64,000 bases of DNA from Diprion similis. Its lineage: Eukaryota; Arthropoda; Insecta; Hymenoptera; Diprionidae. The first letter of the stretch is position 1; each line of letters opens with the position of its first letter. Made by a program: the position numbers and the translations under genes. Below the pieces are notes generated by a model, which saw only the letters and a program-made list of their open reading frames with translations, did no database searches and was not told the origin of the DNA. Below, one piece after another: positions 49,301 to 61,486 of the stretch. Where the stretch lies: positions 7,192,001 through 7,256,000 of the forward strand of contig NC_060114.1 in NCBI RefSeq assembly GCF_021155765.1, read 5' to 3'.

Positions 49301-52300
49301 GCTGATTTATGAATCGGAGTGAAAGTGCTTGACAAGTAACATCCGCAAAGTGTCCGCCTCCGATTTTGTTGAAACTTGGCAGGAATGTTAAGTACGCTGA
49401 AATAAGAGATTCGTGTTTTTTTTTGTATCGGCTGAAATTAATTTTAAGGGGGTGAACTACCCCCATAAAGCTATTTTTTACAATTCCTACGCATATTAGG
49501 GCCTAATGTACAGATTGCAGAGAAATTTGATTTCCATATAGGGGTTTCACACGTTGCTCTTTCCAAATCTGAAGTCTAAATAGAAAAGTTCAAAATGGCG
49601 GATCCAACATGGCTGACGTTAATATCGAAAAACGATCGATTTTCACCAATAGTAGGTGGAAACTGATTTCGAGGTTGCTGATCACGGATCTGACCACGAA
49701 AATTCGAAATTCGAAGCGACGAATTCAAAACGACGGTAGAAAATCGTTACAATATCCGTCATCCCTACGAAAATTGGTATTCATATCTGTTTCTGGAGTA
49801 GGTACTTCAGTACCCATCAATTTTCAGATAATGACAGATAATCAAAGTTGGGTAATCCCGTTATCAATTTTGAATTCATCGCTTCGAATTTCGAATTTTC
49901 GTGGTCAGATTCATAATCAGCGACCTCAAAAACAGCTTCCTCATAGTTTAGGTGAAAACAGATGGATATTTCGTTATTGAAATCGGCCATGTTGGATCCG
50001 CCATTTTGAAATTTTCAATTTGGACTTCAGATTTGGAACGAGCAACGTCAGAAGCCTCTAGAAATCAAGCTTTTATTATTATGCATAGCAAATGTCAAAA
50101 ATAGCATTTCAGGGGGAAATTTCACCCTCTCAAAATTAATTTCAGCCGATATGAAAGAAAAAAAAAATAATACGTATCTCTTATTTTAGCGTACTTAACA
50201 TCCTGCCAAACTTCATCAAAATCGGAGACGGACACTTCGCGGATGTTCCTTGTGAGTGAATGTGTCAGCTCACCGGAAAGAAGCAGCTTCTCCTGCCTGT
50301 TGTTTTCGTTTTGTGTCCGATGTCTTGTCTCAAGGGAGCGATGAGTCTCCAGGAATGCCTGACGCTGACCCCTGTCAGTTAGGTATTTGGTGTACATGCC
50401 GGCAAGATTTACGGCGACGTACAAAAGGACGTTTGTGGCAAGAAGACGGGGGAAGCAGACTTCATCCTGAAACGTATACTTTGCTCTATGATCACAGATG
50501 TCACTGAACACTCCAATGGTGAAAAAAAATTTCTATGATTTACTACAAAAATCTTCACGACTTTTTACGACATTTGGAACACGATCATGTTTTTCTTTTT
50601 TTTTTTTTTTTAACAATACTCACCTATCGAGACAAGACGAGTTCAAAAGTATATAGAAATGGGCAGAGGCTCTGAATTATTAATCTAGATTATCTGCGTT
50701 GGGTACTCGCTCTTGTTTCCGGTGAGTTTTCCTTGTAAGATAGATGCGACATTAGGCGACGATTCAAGGATAACGTTCATAGAAATCGTTATCTTATAAT
50801 GCAAAGGTCTGCCGGAAAAAAAAATTTTGATCTCTCATTTTGATGCAGATGATCGCAGTTTTTTTTTTTTTTTTTTTTTTTTAGTTCAAGAAATTCAATC
50901 GTTTTCTGCAAAAATTGTTGCTAGAAAAACGAGGGCCTAAGATTCCCTGTTCTTCCATGCAGCTTCCGTAGAATATCGTAGAAATTATTTTCACCAGGTT
51001 CAGCAGGCGGACCTTTGAACTTACGTATTCGGCGCTGTCGCTCTTCAACGTTATCACGGACATTGCCGTGTGCGCCAAAGCGGTGCCAGAACCGGCTATA
51101 ACGCACCATCTGAGGGGCAGCGGTAGCATCGCATAAGGAGCATAGACCACGAATAGAATGTACCAAACGAGTCGTTGTTGGGTCGAAAATCCGAAGCTCG
51201 CGCCGATGTAACCTGCCGATCAGATTCGCTATTGTCACAATGATTAATCCAGCTCTGCACACGGTTCGACCGCACAACTGGCTGCATGTCTATGTATTTT
51301 ATTGATCGCAGCATCCTGTCAGATACAGTTGAAAACGTACGTCAGTTCGTTCGTAACTACAGGGGGGAGTCACAGACCAATGAATATCTGTCCAATTTAT
51401 CAAGTAATTACTAACCCCAGCGCAGGGTGTACGTGGTGTACACTCCACAGTGCAATGTGGTAGGATGAGTGATCGAGAGGAGACAGTGAAACACCCCAGA
51501 GTGTGAATCGACTCCGATTCTGAGCTCAGGAGATGACTTTAGGTGACATGCAGGTGTGGGTGAGTTTTAATGCTGCTTGGATTGAGCACCTGAGGCTTCG
51601 TACCCTGGGAGTTGACGAGGAGCAATGTGAATATCGATGCCCAGTAGAGGTATCTGTTGGAAAAGCAGCGCCACCAGCCCAATATGCAGAAAACCAGGTT
51701 CGCCACGACGCAACAGATTATCCATGAGAGTGACTCGATCAGTCCGCTCGAATTTTTGTTCCGACGCCACAGCCATATCGACATCAGAGCGATCTGGAGC
51801 CATAATTAACAAGACACATGATTTTTTTCTACAGAATCGCGTGCTCTTCTAATGTTCAACGTGTAGAGGAAGTCCGGACGAGTTCAACGATATGTCACAA
51901 AGCATACTTCCGTTGAACCGATTTCGAATCATCAACCCGAATGCTGCACAAGGCTTGTTCAAAATTCTTGCGCAGCTTCTAAGGCGCGTAACGTGCAATT
52001 GCCTCGACGAAAACATACCTTGTGACATATCGTTCGACTCGTCTCGATCTCCGCTACACGTTTGCTCCTCCTTTGAATAATTCTTAAAATATATGCTGTG
52101 ACTGATTTGTGCCTGAAAATTAGTATTTTCAGTCATATTACAACGTCTCTTACCTTCAAACTGAGGTCTATCACGTTCAGCATTATCAACGACTTCTGTC
52201 GTTGACGGTTCGAGTAGTTTAAATAGGATATTTCCAGCTGTCTATTGTGAAAGCTGTTCGTCAATGACGGGCAGAATATCCCCTTGTACAAAACACCGCG

Positions 52301-55300
52301 TTTGAAGACGTCTGCGAATTTGCAAAAAATCAAAACGTCGGCAAATTAATTTTTGTTCAATTCCATTCCAGTACACTAGTGAAAATTCCAGCGTGGAAAT
52401 ATCGAATTTGAAATGCAAGACACCTCTTTCGGCCTGTGCTTCTTCGTCCTGGACCGGTTGTCCTTCGTCGACTTTCGTTTCATTGCACGGTTCATCCTCA
52501 GCATCATTTTGATTCCCATGCGCTGATTGCGAATAAATTTTATTACCACCAGCTGTCCCAGCTCCGTCGCCATCCTCTCCTTCATTTCTTATGGTTTTCG
52601 GATCTTCCCATGCAGCCAAAGCCTCTCTTCCCAATCGTTCGGAGGTCAATTTTTTCACCGCCTTTATCCACAACTGTTTCCTCGGTGATATTCCCTGTAG
52701 CCTAGATCAGCGCGGAAGTTAATCGAATTACGACTATAAGCATACATAAACTGGTTAATTTAAACCTTCATTATTAATGATAATTATTTTTATCGGTTTT
52801 TTACTGCCCCAAGATTAAAACAGTGTTGAATTATATATCGTGAAAAATTTCGAGAGCCTGTTTTATCGGTTTGTTATCAATGCAACTGTTCATGATAAAT
52901 GTATCTTCTAAACATCCGACCTTCTAGTGAGAGTTATCAGTTTCATTAATGACCCCTGTCTCACCGCGCCAGTGATCGCGTAGATTCCCCTTTAACCCCT
53001 TGAATGTGTTATTCTGGCATTCCAAAATTAGCTGAAAATATACAGTTTCCATATATTCTTAGGTCGATGAAATCTGAATCGCGTAAAATTTTTCTGTCGA
53101 TTGTATTTGAGACAGTGGGAAAACGTGTTCACGTTTTTGAGTTAGGGATTTTTTAAAAATTAGCTAACAGTGCAGCTTGAACTGTGAATATAATACGTTT
53201 GGAGCTTTCGTTCAAATCTGCCTTGAATTTTATTTTCAAATTGTAGTCAGAAAACGCTGAAAACATGGTTTTTCGATTTTTGAAGACATTCTAAAAAACT
53301 TTTAAATAGCCAGAATTTTTAACGAAAGAACTGAATTCATTTTTCATAACTATAGTCAATAAACAAAAGAGATTGTTTTTTCAACCTACATGGCAATCTA
53401 TTCGGTCACTTGACTTTATCAACGTATACGCACAGTTTTGATTCGGGTCATTTAAAAGATCGTCATACCTACGTCTATCTTGTTGTGTTGCAAAGAAAAT
53501 CAAAAAATAAATAACTTGTTTATGTATAAATTATCTATGACGTTACAACTTTATATACGAGCTTAAAAATGTATAGAAATAATAACACAACCCCACATAA
53601 ATAAAAAAGTTGTGTGTGCTGGGGGTCAGACTGTATTTTTCTTGTGTATTTTTTCCCGCTGAACACGAATCTCAATTCAGAATTGGGGTTCGATGTGAAT
53701 AATCTTGAAAAAAACCATAAAAACCATGTTTCAACAATTTTTTCTTACATGGTTCTTGCATCTAAAGTTTTTTCCTTTGTTTCTCTCTGTAACATGCACC
53801 AGTACTTTACAAATATGTATTTTTCCATCATTCGGGACCGCTCCGAGGTCGGTTAAAAATATGTTTGTGTTTTTTTTCACACGATCGGTACAAATACCGA
53901 CAAAAACCTGCTGCAACGCTGGCTTCGATACCACGAAATGTTGACTGAATGAATCATTCCATACTTACGTACCATTAAAGGACAGTTGAGAGAAACAATC
54001 GAAAAAACTTTAAATGCAAGAACCATAAAAAAAAATGGCCTCAACATGGTTTTTAGGGTTTTTTCAAGATTTTTCACATCGACCCCTAATTCTGAATTCA
54101 GATTTGTGTTCAGCGGGAAAAAATACACAAGAAAAATACACTCCGACCCCCAGCACACACAACTTTTTTATTTATGTGGGGTTATGTTATTAATTGAGAT
54201 GTTTTAACTGTTGTAAATTAAATTGTAGATTAAAGGAATGAAACGGGTATTTCTATTGAACATCTTGAGTCGACTGCAGCCGCATAATGATGGTTACTAA
54301 AAGCAATTTTTATTATCATTATCATCATTATCATCATCATCGTTATTATTATTTTTATAAACGGACTAAGATATTCTTAAAAATAAAGAAACTTCTATCG
54401 AGATGACTGAAAATCATTGCAAATTTCGTTTTAAATCAAATGATATGTTTCAGTTGATTTCCAGTTTACTATAAGAAGGAACCATAAGTAGGCGGCCCCT
54501 CCGATTTTATCTAGTTCATACATGCTTTAGTCCGTCGAACACTAAGAGATAAGTTTATTTTTTTACCTGCTAATGAACGGTTCAGAGGGGTGAAAACGAC
54601 CACAAAAATTGGCACCCAACTGGGTGATTTCTTGACGCGTTTGATGGATTTGAATGAAACCAATGCTGAAATATTTTATTTATCAATGAATAGAAACATC
54701 TCAGCGTTAATTTCATTCAAATCCATCAAGTGCATCAAGAAATTCAAACCCCGTTGAGTTCTTATCTTTGGGGGTCCTTTCCACCCCTCTAAACCGTTTA
54801 TTATTAGATAAAAAAAATTCAAATGTCTCTTAGTTTTCGATGCACTACAATATAGATAAACTAGATAAAAATCAGAGGGATCGACCTACCCAGGGTTCCT
54901 TATAAGTGATTTTCGTTCGTTTTCAACAATTTCCCATAATTTTGGATGATTTTCATTGACTTCAAGTGAATTAAAAAATCACCGAAAATCGTCTGGAATG
55001 CTCAGAAATAATCTGACATCAAGGATGATATTGGAAATCATTTGAAATGAATGTCAAGCAGAAATTGAAATAATTTATTTAATTTTCAATCGAATAGCCC
55101 CTAGATTTCGATTTCGTGTAGAATTAAAAGAATCAGAATTTATAATAATAATAACTGAGGATCGGTAAGAGAAAATTTCAATCCAGAGTAAATTCCGCGA
55201 ATAATTATACATGTAGGTACCTAAATAACACTAACCTCTAACTATTTTTTATTTTTGGTTATCCGACGTATATATCGAAAGTTTTTACGGTGTTACCATA

Positions 55301-57302
55301 TAACACGTATTATACAAACATACATGCTATGTGCTATGTATATATGTATAAATATATATATATATGTGTACAGGGAAATGAAGAAGATATATGGGCATGA
55401 TCAGCTCTCACATACTATATACCTATATACTTGTACTTATACTCCTACACGTTTTGTATAGCTAAAATAACGTTTTGGTTGTTTAACCCATTACTTATCC
55501 CCCGCAGGGGGGTGCCACTCCAGCATATCCCGAAGTGAATTTATTTTCGGCGTTTAATGCCTGCGGTCCCCAATACTTGGGGAATCTCGCGTGTGTGGAA
55601 GAGGCTATATAAAATATATGCAATGCCGTGCCGATTATACGCTCGTCTATTTATCTGCGCATCTATAATCCGTCCATAAATCTGATATGACCGGTATAAT
55701 ATATTGTGTAATTATATAAAATATACGATTCCCAATTGAGATCTATGTATATATATATATATATGTATATATATACATTTGTCTGTAATAACAGAGTCAA
55801 AGACATAACGAATCTCGCTGAGATTATATTACGAATATAAAAATCATCCCTTTGTCCAAAAAATGCGCGCGTGTGTAAAAAAAGAAACGGAAAAACCTGC
55901 GTTTATGGAAAAATTCACTCACGGTTATAACTTTCATTTGTCTTGTCTTCGACCTCATTTACTGCGAAACACTTCTTTCCTTCTAATATAACATAAAATT
56001 ATAATAACACCTTGTGTACATTACACGGTATGCGGAAAGAGAAAAATGAAGATGAAACAGAAACACAACCTGACACGAAGGAATTTTAGCTATTTTAGAA
56101 AATTATACTTTTAACAGTATCTTACTTATTAGAAAAAAAAAAAAAAAAAAAAAAAAAATTAGTAATCCTACGAATGATTTGTGATATGGAAAAGATATGG
56201 GAAAAAAATGACAGGTGTTCTATAATTTTTTTTTTAATCCTTGGGAAAAGTAGATCGTCGTGAGGAATAAGGATTATTAAAAGAAAACGTGAAATCTGCT
56301 TTTACGAATGATCTTGAATTTATATGATATATATTTCCTTGCATAAAATAAGTACCGAAGTTATATAGTTTAGCATGGAATGAGTTCAAGGACGAGATAC
56401 CATCGTGAGTATGTAAGACGAGGTATAATAGAATTTAAATACGTAGCTGCGTACAACGTACGAATGATGTAAATTGTCATCTCGAAACACATAAAAAAAA
56501 TTGTAAAAAAAATAAAATTTAATAATATGCAACGCAGTTGAATTTGGTCATAACAACATTTTCTCGACAAATCTGAGCTGAGCAAAATTTTTTTCAAAAA
56601 GACCGCGGATAGCATCTCAAAAAGTTCGATTCTTTAACAAACTTCACGATATAGAAACGCATTCATAATGCTTTTTCAATGCCTATCGATACCACAAAAT
56701 TTTCTAGAAAATCGTTCGAGATAGATCATTTCTTTTTACCTACAGATTAACTCGGCTGAATATAGTGGAAAATAAAGAATAAAAAATTTTTGCATAGTTA
56801 ATACAAGTCGGAAAATAAATGCATTATTGTAAAAAAAAGTATTGAGGGAAATTTGTACGGAAATGATCATTCATGAAAAAATTACACACGATCTACTGCA
56901 AAGTTGTCCATCAATTCTTAAGTCTAGAGTATCTTTTTTTCTTTTTCACCCTATTCCGAAGATAGCATTCAAATTAAACTCGACGCGATGAAATTCGGTA
57001 GTTCTAATTGCCTTTTAAAGACCAGTGTGGAATGAATTTATAATTATTTTTTTTTTTTCGTGTTTCTCCTGCATTTTTTACTAGACTGTTATCAGACGAT
57101 CCTTAATATCCCTAATATTACAAGTAATTTGTATCTATACAGGCGTACTGCATAATGAACAATGAACGAAGGAGCATATTAACAATAAATGTGATATCGA
57201 TAATGGATGAAGGTGTATAATTAGGTATAATTTTGCTCACTCGCTAACGCTTGAACCGTCACTGCAGTCAAGCATCATGCTCCAGGTCTGGTCCGTAATC
57301 AT
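40321..57302 (-). CDS. Ac78C: Membrane adenylate cyclase, type 8/Ac78C class
   Basis: It makes cAMP from ATP at the plasma membrane. Eighteen coding exons join in frame to 1,370 residues: 57,302-57,241; 52,701-52,424; 52,311-52,154; 51,793-51,604; 51,212-51,025; 50,466-50,274; 46,424-46,266; 45,976-45,747; 45,308-45,172; 44,745-44,409; 44,320-44,111; 44,022-43,925; 43,537-42,614; 42,178-41,941; 41,792-41,666; 41,599-41,493; 41,145-40,882; 40,533-40,321. Layout: cytosolic N-terminus, TM1-6 (about 150-320), C1 (about 375-545), TM7-12 (about 725-1,090), C2 (about 1,135-1,345). C1 keeps both metal Asp motifs ([21 protein letters not shown]). C2 keeps the Lys of [14 protein letters not shown] and [49 protein letters not shown] and [13 protein letters not shown] point to ADCY8/Ac78C, a calcium/calmodulin-stimulated class in mammals. 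The N-terminal exon (57,302) is the least certain; an acceptor just before it implies an upstream leader exon. Odd points: a GC-AG intron after 45,172 and a 183-residue TM9-TM10 loop. Confidence 0.93.
46502..46542. repeat. 41-bp nested palindrome in a cyclase intron
   Basis: ATATTGTAAC at 46,502-46,511 and GTTACAATAT at 46,533-46,542 are perfect inverted repeats. Between them lies a second imperfect palindrome, ACAGCGCCGCTGT. The inner GCGCC resembles insect promoter words. It lies just upstream of the first C1 exon, inside the intron. Confidence 0.5.
48840..49260. repeat. Degenerate repeat of a GATTTCCGATGATTTCC phrase
   Basis: Words such as GATTTCCGATGATTTCCGAG, CAGTGATTTTCGG and CGATTTCGATGATTTCC recur imperfectly. 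A related phrase reappears at 54,907-55,070 in the same gene. The repeat stops just before the left arm of the hairpin element that starts at about 49,328. Confidence 0.5.
49328..50255. mobile_element. Long foldback (hairpin) element inside a cyclase intron
   Basis: Two arms of about 430 bp face each other around a centre near 49,790. Matching words in order from outside to inside include AACATCCGCRAAGTGTCCG, CTCCGATTTTG, TTAAGTACGCT and CGGCTGAAATTAATTTT. Further in are CCAAATCTGAAGTC, AAAATGGCGGATCCAACATG and CTGACCACGAAAATTCGAAA. Identity looks like roughly 80-85% by eye. No transposase is present, so it is a non-autonomous element. Its right edge lies about 20 bp from the splice donor of the exon ending at 50,274. 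Confidence 0.75.
53577..54195. mobile_element. Foldback (hairpin) element with mirrored open frames
   Basis: Arms of about 215 bp (53,577-53,795 and about 53,980-54,195) are near-perfect inverted repeats. The outer ends share AACCCCACATAAATAAAAAA followed by GTTGTGTGTGCTGGGGGTC. Because the arms mirror each other, both strands carry almost the same open frame beginning MCWGS, which is a by-product of the palindrome and not a gene. It lies in the first large intron of the cyclase gene. Confidence 0.75.
54466..54906. mobile_element. Foldback (hairpin) element
   Basis: Two arms of about 215 bp face each other around a centre near 54,690. Paired words from the outside in include TATAAGRAGGAACC, TCYGATTTTWATCTAG, ACTAAGAGAYA, GGTTYAGAGGGGTG and TTGATGGATTTGAATGAAA. 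Arms look roughly 75-85% identical. There is no protein. It sits about 270 bp right of another, unrelated hairpin in the same intron. Confidence 0.7.
54907..55070. repeat. Degenerate repeat of a TGATTTTCRTT/GAAATCATTTGAAAT phrase
   Basis: Words such as TGATTTTCGTTCG, GATGATTTTCATTGAC and GGAAATCATTTGAAATG recur imperfectly. The phrase resembles those at 48,840-49,260 and 9,040-9,400. It directly abuts the hairpin element ending at 54,906. Confidence 0.45.
55071..57240. other. Cyclase intron 1, remaining part
   Basis: AT-rich intronic DNA between the two first coding exons. It holds TA-rich runs near 55,340-55,360 and 55,747-55,772, a poly(A) tract of about 26 bases at 56,132-56,158 and many short A or T runs. 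No exon is recognised. Confidence 0.6.
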
Positions 57303-57399
57303 TATCCCACTCGAATATCTGTAACAGAACAATAAATGTACACAACGATTCAATCAGCTGGCATTGCTCGTATCCCTAAGTGGTGTATTATAGAAATTT

Positions 57400-58950
57400 T
57401 ATACTTTACACAAGCGTACGCGTTCTGAATTAACAACACAAGACGTATCGTTCTTAAGACGTATTGAAAGCCCGCGTCTTAAATTACCCAATTACGCAAC
57501 GGAACTCGACATAACCTAACTACTGAACGATATTCTTTGGTCAGAAAAGACGTTTTGGAGTCTGGTTAAACGTGTGAAATCGTTTTTACCTAGCACGTTA
57601 GTCCAAAAGACGTCTTCCCCACCAAAAAAAAAACAACAACATTTAATCCCTTATGTCGCTTATTTCGATGTCTCGTTGAACCTCGCCAAAACAGTCAGCA
57701 AGACGTATACCGGACCTGACATAAGACGTTGCTGAAATATTCGGAAGGCCGCCAATTATGCAAATAACTCGACGTATTAGCCTGTATAATAACTGAACAA
57801 TGTTGTTTAATTAAGAAAAACGTATAATAATTGAGGTCTGTTAATAAAATGAGCGAGATCGTTTCCAGCTATCGCATTGGTCGAAAAAACGATTTTTTTT
57901 TTCGAACAAAAATGTCAATGTCTTATTTCACCTGTCTTCGCGTCTTATTGACCTCGCTGAAACGTCCCAAGACAGAAATACTGATGTTGGCAAAACTTTC
58001 GGGAAGACGTCTTTCGGTGTGAAAAAATTCTCAGCGTCAAATTTATCGGTTAAATTTAATTATAAGATTAATGAATTAGACGTCTGGACGATTCAACTTG
58101 AAATCTGCAGTGTGCAGTTGGCTGGGCGTATAAGTTTTTTATTTTTTATTTCCCACTCTTGTTCTTGTTTTAGCACTCATTCACGTCCATCAGCATCAGA
58201 TGCCACCGCGACTACCTACGTTTATGTGCCCTGCGCATCGCGTCTTACGTACAAAGTAGATATTTATAATCCTCTGCAGTCAAGTCAGTCACTTGCGAGT
58301 AAATGAACGCGGCGGGAATGCATTTACTCTGTGTGTACAAACATACTACTACCATGCATCTGTACTATTCTCCACGTAATATGCTTAAGTTGCTCTACTA
58401 ACGCTTTTGCAAATTCAATTACGTCTGTATTATTATTATTACTGCGATTTGATCCGCCACCAAAAGACGATTCATCCTCAAAGTATGTCTTTGAAAAATT
58501 CTTAAATTCAACGCCTCGCTATGAGGACTGACATGACTTGGAAATTTTGGAGCTTAAAGTTTTTTTTACCATATATGGTTTATGGACATGTGTAGGTGAG
58601 AGGTATTCTAAAATACGCCTACAGAAATACAGAAGTCTCAAAATTTAGAATAAATAGTACAAGACTTGAACACGAATCTTACGGTGCTTTGTAGGAATTT
58701 TTGAAAACATTAATAAAACGCCTTCTCGGCGTCTTCGTTGAAATCCATTAAGACGTTTCAAAAATAACAAGAACACACACACCTTGCATCAACGGTTTTG
58801 AAAAGTAGCAAAAGACGCGCTTCGACAGTAAGTATCAATAAACTTGAAAATACGTATATATATACGTCATATATACTATATTCGTACGTCAGTTGCGGAA
58901 AAATCTAGACGTCGTTTGTACGTCAATGAGAATCTTAATCCTTTCATCGA
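57400..58950. repeat. Diverged AGACGT-rich tandem duplication
   Basis: The hexamer AGACGT or ACGTCT is strongly over-represented. Two blocks of about 280 bp repeat the same order of words. One (from about 57,520) runs through CTGAACGATATTC, GTCCAAAAGACG, TCGTTGAACCTCGCC and ATTCGGAAGG. The other (from about 57,795) runs through CTGAACAATGTTG, GGTCGAAAAAACG, TTATTGACCTCGCTG and TTTCGGGAAGACG. A third partial copy may lie near 58,705-58,830. No protein is evident. The array sits upstream of the first cyclase coding exon. Confidence 0.5.
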
Positions 58951-61486
58951 ATTCTACAGGTCCAAATCGAAATCAATTAATCGTTCTCACCAACGGCCTG
59001 ACAAAGTTAAATCTTTGATGGACATAATCAATTATTTCTTCGCCTTTACAGCACAGTAAAAGGTTGTAACCGCGTTGATTGCCTATAGCCATGTACACAT
59101 TATTACGCACGCATTCATCAAAGCTGCACAGTGTATATACGTATGTTCGTTAGACAAATAAGTGTGGATCGTAGATACCATGGCGCCGGCATGCTCGTTA
59201 TGACAATACACACAAGCAATATGTAAATTGTACACTTGCGCATACAAGCGTGTATAATTGATATTTATTGTTAAAACTGTATCCGTATATGCATATTATA
59301 CCCTAAGTGTGTTTGATCATTTAATTATTAATAAGCACAAAGTAATAATATACGTACAACAGCTGAAGATTATTCAGTCTGTATTACAATTTTGACTAGT
59401 TGCGTAATTCTAAAGAAGAAGAAGAATAAGAAGATGAAGAATTAAGTGAAACTGAACCATGCATTACGTACAAAAAACCCGAGTCCTAAATAGAAATACG
59501 ATTATACACTCATCTGAGATGGACCAACAAACAAATATAGAACGTTTGTCAACAGGATGAGAAGACAATAGAAAATGAGAGAAGAGAGAATAACCAGCGT
59601 GATGTATACATAGGTACATACAACGCGAGAGTTGAATGTCATTAGAGCTCGCTAGTGGCATAACTCGATTCTTATTCTTACTCATTCAAACAAACTAAGG
59701 TATAATGTCTCGACGTTTCACATAATATTGCTGTGCATATGTGCAGTGTCAGCGTATTAAGCTGTGTATACGATAAACATAATTAGTGTATTATAATACG
59801 TACCATGTACTACACATTTCACGCAGAGGGACAGACACACGCGCGCAGAAGCACAACTTCACAATAACTTTAGAACAGCAACGAACTGACTCTGTTGCAT
59901 TGGAACGGCCAACCGGTGAAAAAACCAAATCACTAACAATTGAAAAAATAGTTCCTGTCATTAACTGATGAAATATTTTGTTTGGTTCACTATTTTTTTC
60001 TGTACAGTCTTAGAGTGTGTTATAAAATTATAATTGATTCGATTGAATTGTAATAATTTCAATCAGCGTCAAAATCCAAACCAAAGAGGGTGAGAATCAA
60101 TTGATTATTATTCAATATGCACGCGCAGTGTATGAGACGTATTTTTGAAACCGAAATACGAATATAATGTTATTTATTATACGCATCGATGTTCCAATGA
60201 ATGTGAACGGAAAGATCGTTATTTTTATTAAACAACGATAATTTTGAAAACTATGCAACTGCACCCGAATTTTACCGGGATTGATGAAATCGTCACAATA
60301 TCATCGCTTGAATTACGGAAGAAACACAAGTTTTGACCTCCAAATTTCATAGAACTTTTTTTCTCCTTACACACTCACTTTGTTCGTCGGTGTTTCAGTA
60401 GGTTCGCCTAATTGAGAGATTGGTCTGTGTAAACATTCGTATGTTTTTTTCTTTCTGAACGATATAATATGGTACGATTTTAGAAACGATGTTTTCGTTG
60501 AGAATTTATACATATGTACCTTACTAGCAATATTAATTAGCTTTAATTGACTAAAATCGCAGTGTAACATTGTTGGAATTAATAAATAAATAAAACTATA
60601 GTATAATTACGTGATCTCTCGAAATTTGTTAATACGTTCGGTCTTTTCTTTGGTTGAAACGATGAAATTGGTAAAACTTTATTATTTCGCAATTGTTTTC
60701 ATGATCCAAAAAATTTTATAATCTTACATCCGACTATAAGACTGTATAACGTTCCGATACATTCCTAAATAATGTGTAGAAACGCGTATAGATATGTAAT
60801 TATTGTAAATAAACATACGTTCTGATTATATCTCGTTACAATAACACGTCAGTTAATAGAATCAGTTTTTATATTGTTGTTACGATTTTTATCGTCATTA
60901 TAGTTATGGTCGTTGTTATCATTAATGTTATTTCTTATTATTACTAACTGTACTAGACCTTTTATCGTGCGCTGATTACGATTCGAATATTAATCAAACA
61001 TTCATATAATACCGATGTTCTTTTCAAGTTTTCGTTTATCCTCAACGTCGTGTAATACACATCGCACCGTAACGAGACAGACTTCTAGTATGATTAGAAA
61101 AAATACTATAAGTGGCATAGAGGAAGATAAATAAATGAGGGAGACAAAGATAAATTATAAAAAAAAAAAAATGAAAAATTAAACTAGGATCTTGAGAGTC
61201 TAAATAAAAGAGAAAAAAAATTATAAAAAACCATTAAAAAAACCAACTAGGATGAATGTGAAGTCTGTGAACTCTCCAAGGTATTTTATTCGATGCGAAA
61301 CTACAAGTATACGGTATGAATTTTTGGTCCTTCAAATATATGATAAATTAAAAGAAATAAAAATTTTCGTTATGTTACAATTCACGTTGCCGATTGCCGA
61401 GGAAACGTGCCAGGACAGGCCGGCGAGTGAGATTTTCGACGTGTGAAGTATAGGTAGAGAGATACGTATAGACGGAACCACGTACC
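58951..61486. other. Non-coding AT-rich stretch
   Basis: No gene is recognised. It probably lies between the cyclase leader exon and its first coding exon. It contains scattered TA-rich and AAG-rich simple repeats (for example near 59,414-59,440) and A-rich runs near 61,158 and 61,212. Confidence 0.55.

Noticed and set aside
50467..50511. Earlier acceptor (about 50,496) for the cyclase exon ending at 50,274
   Set aside because: Starting the exon at the earlier AG needs a two-base carry that the previous exon (ending 51,025 in phase 0) does not provide. The acceptor at 50,467 keeps phase and family alignment.
53614..54158. Matching open frames on both strands
   Set aside because: They are the same arm of a palindromic element read in each direction and do not indicate a gene.
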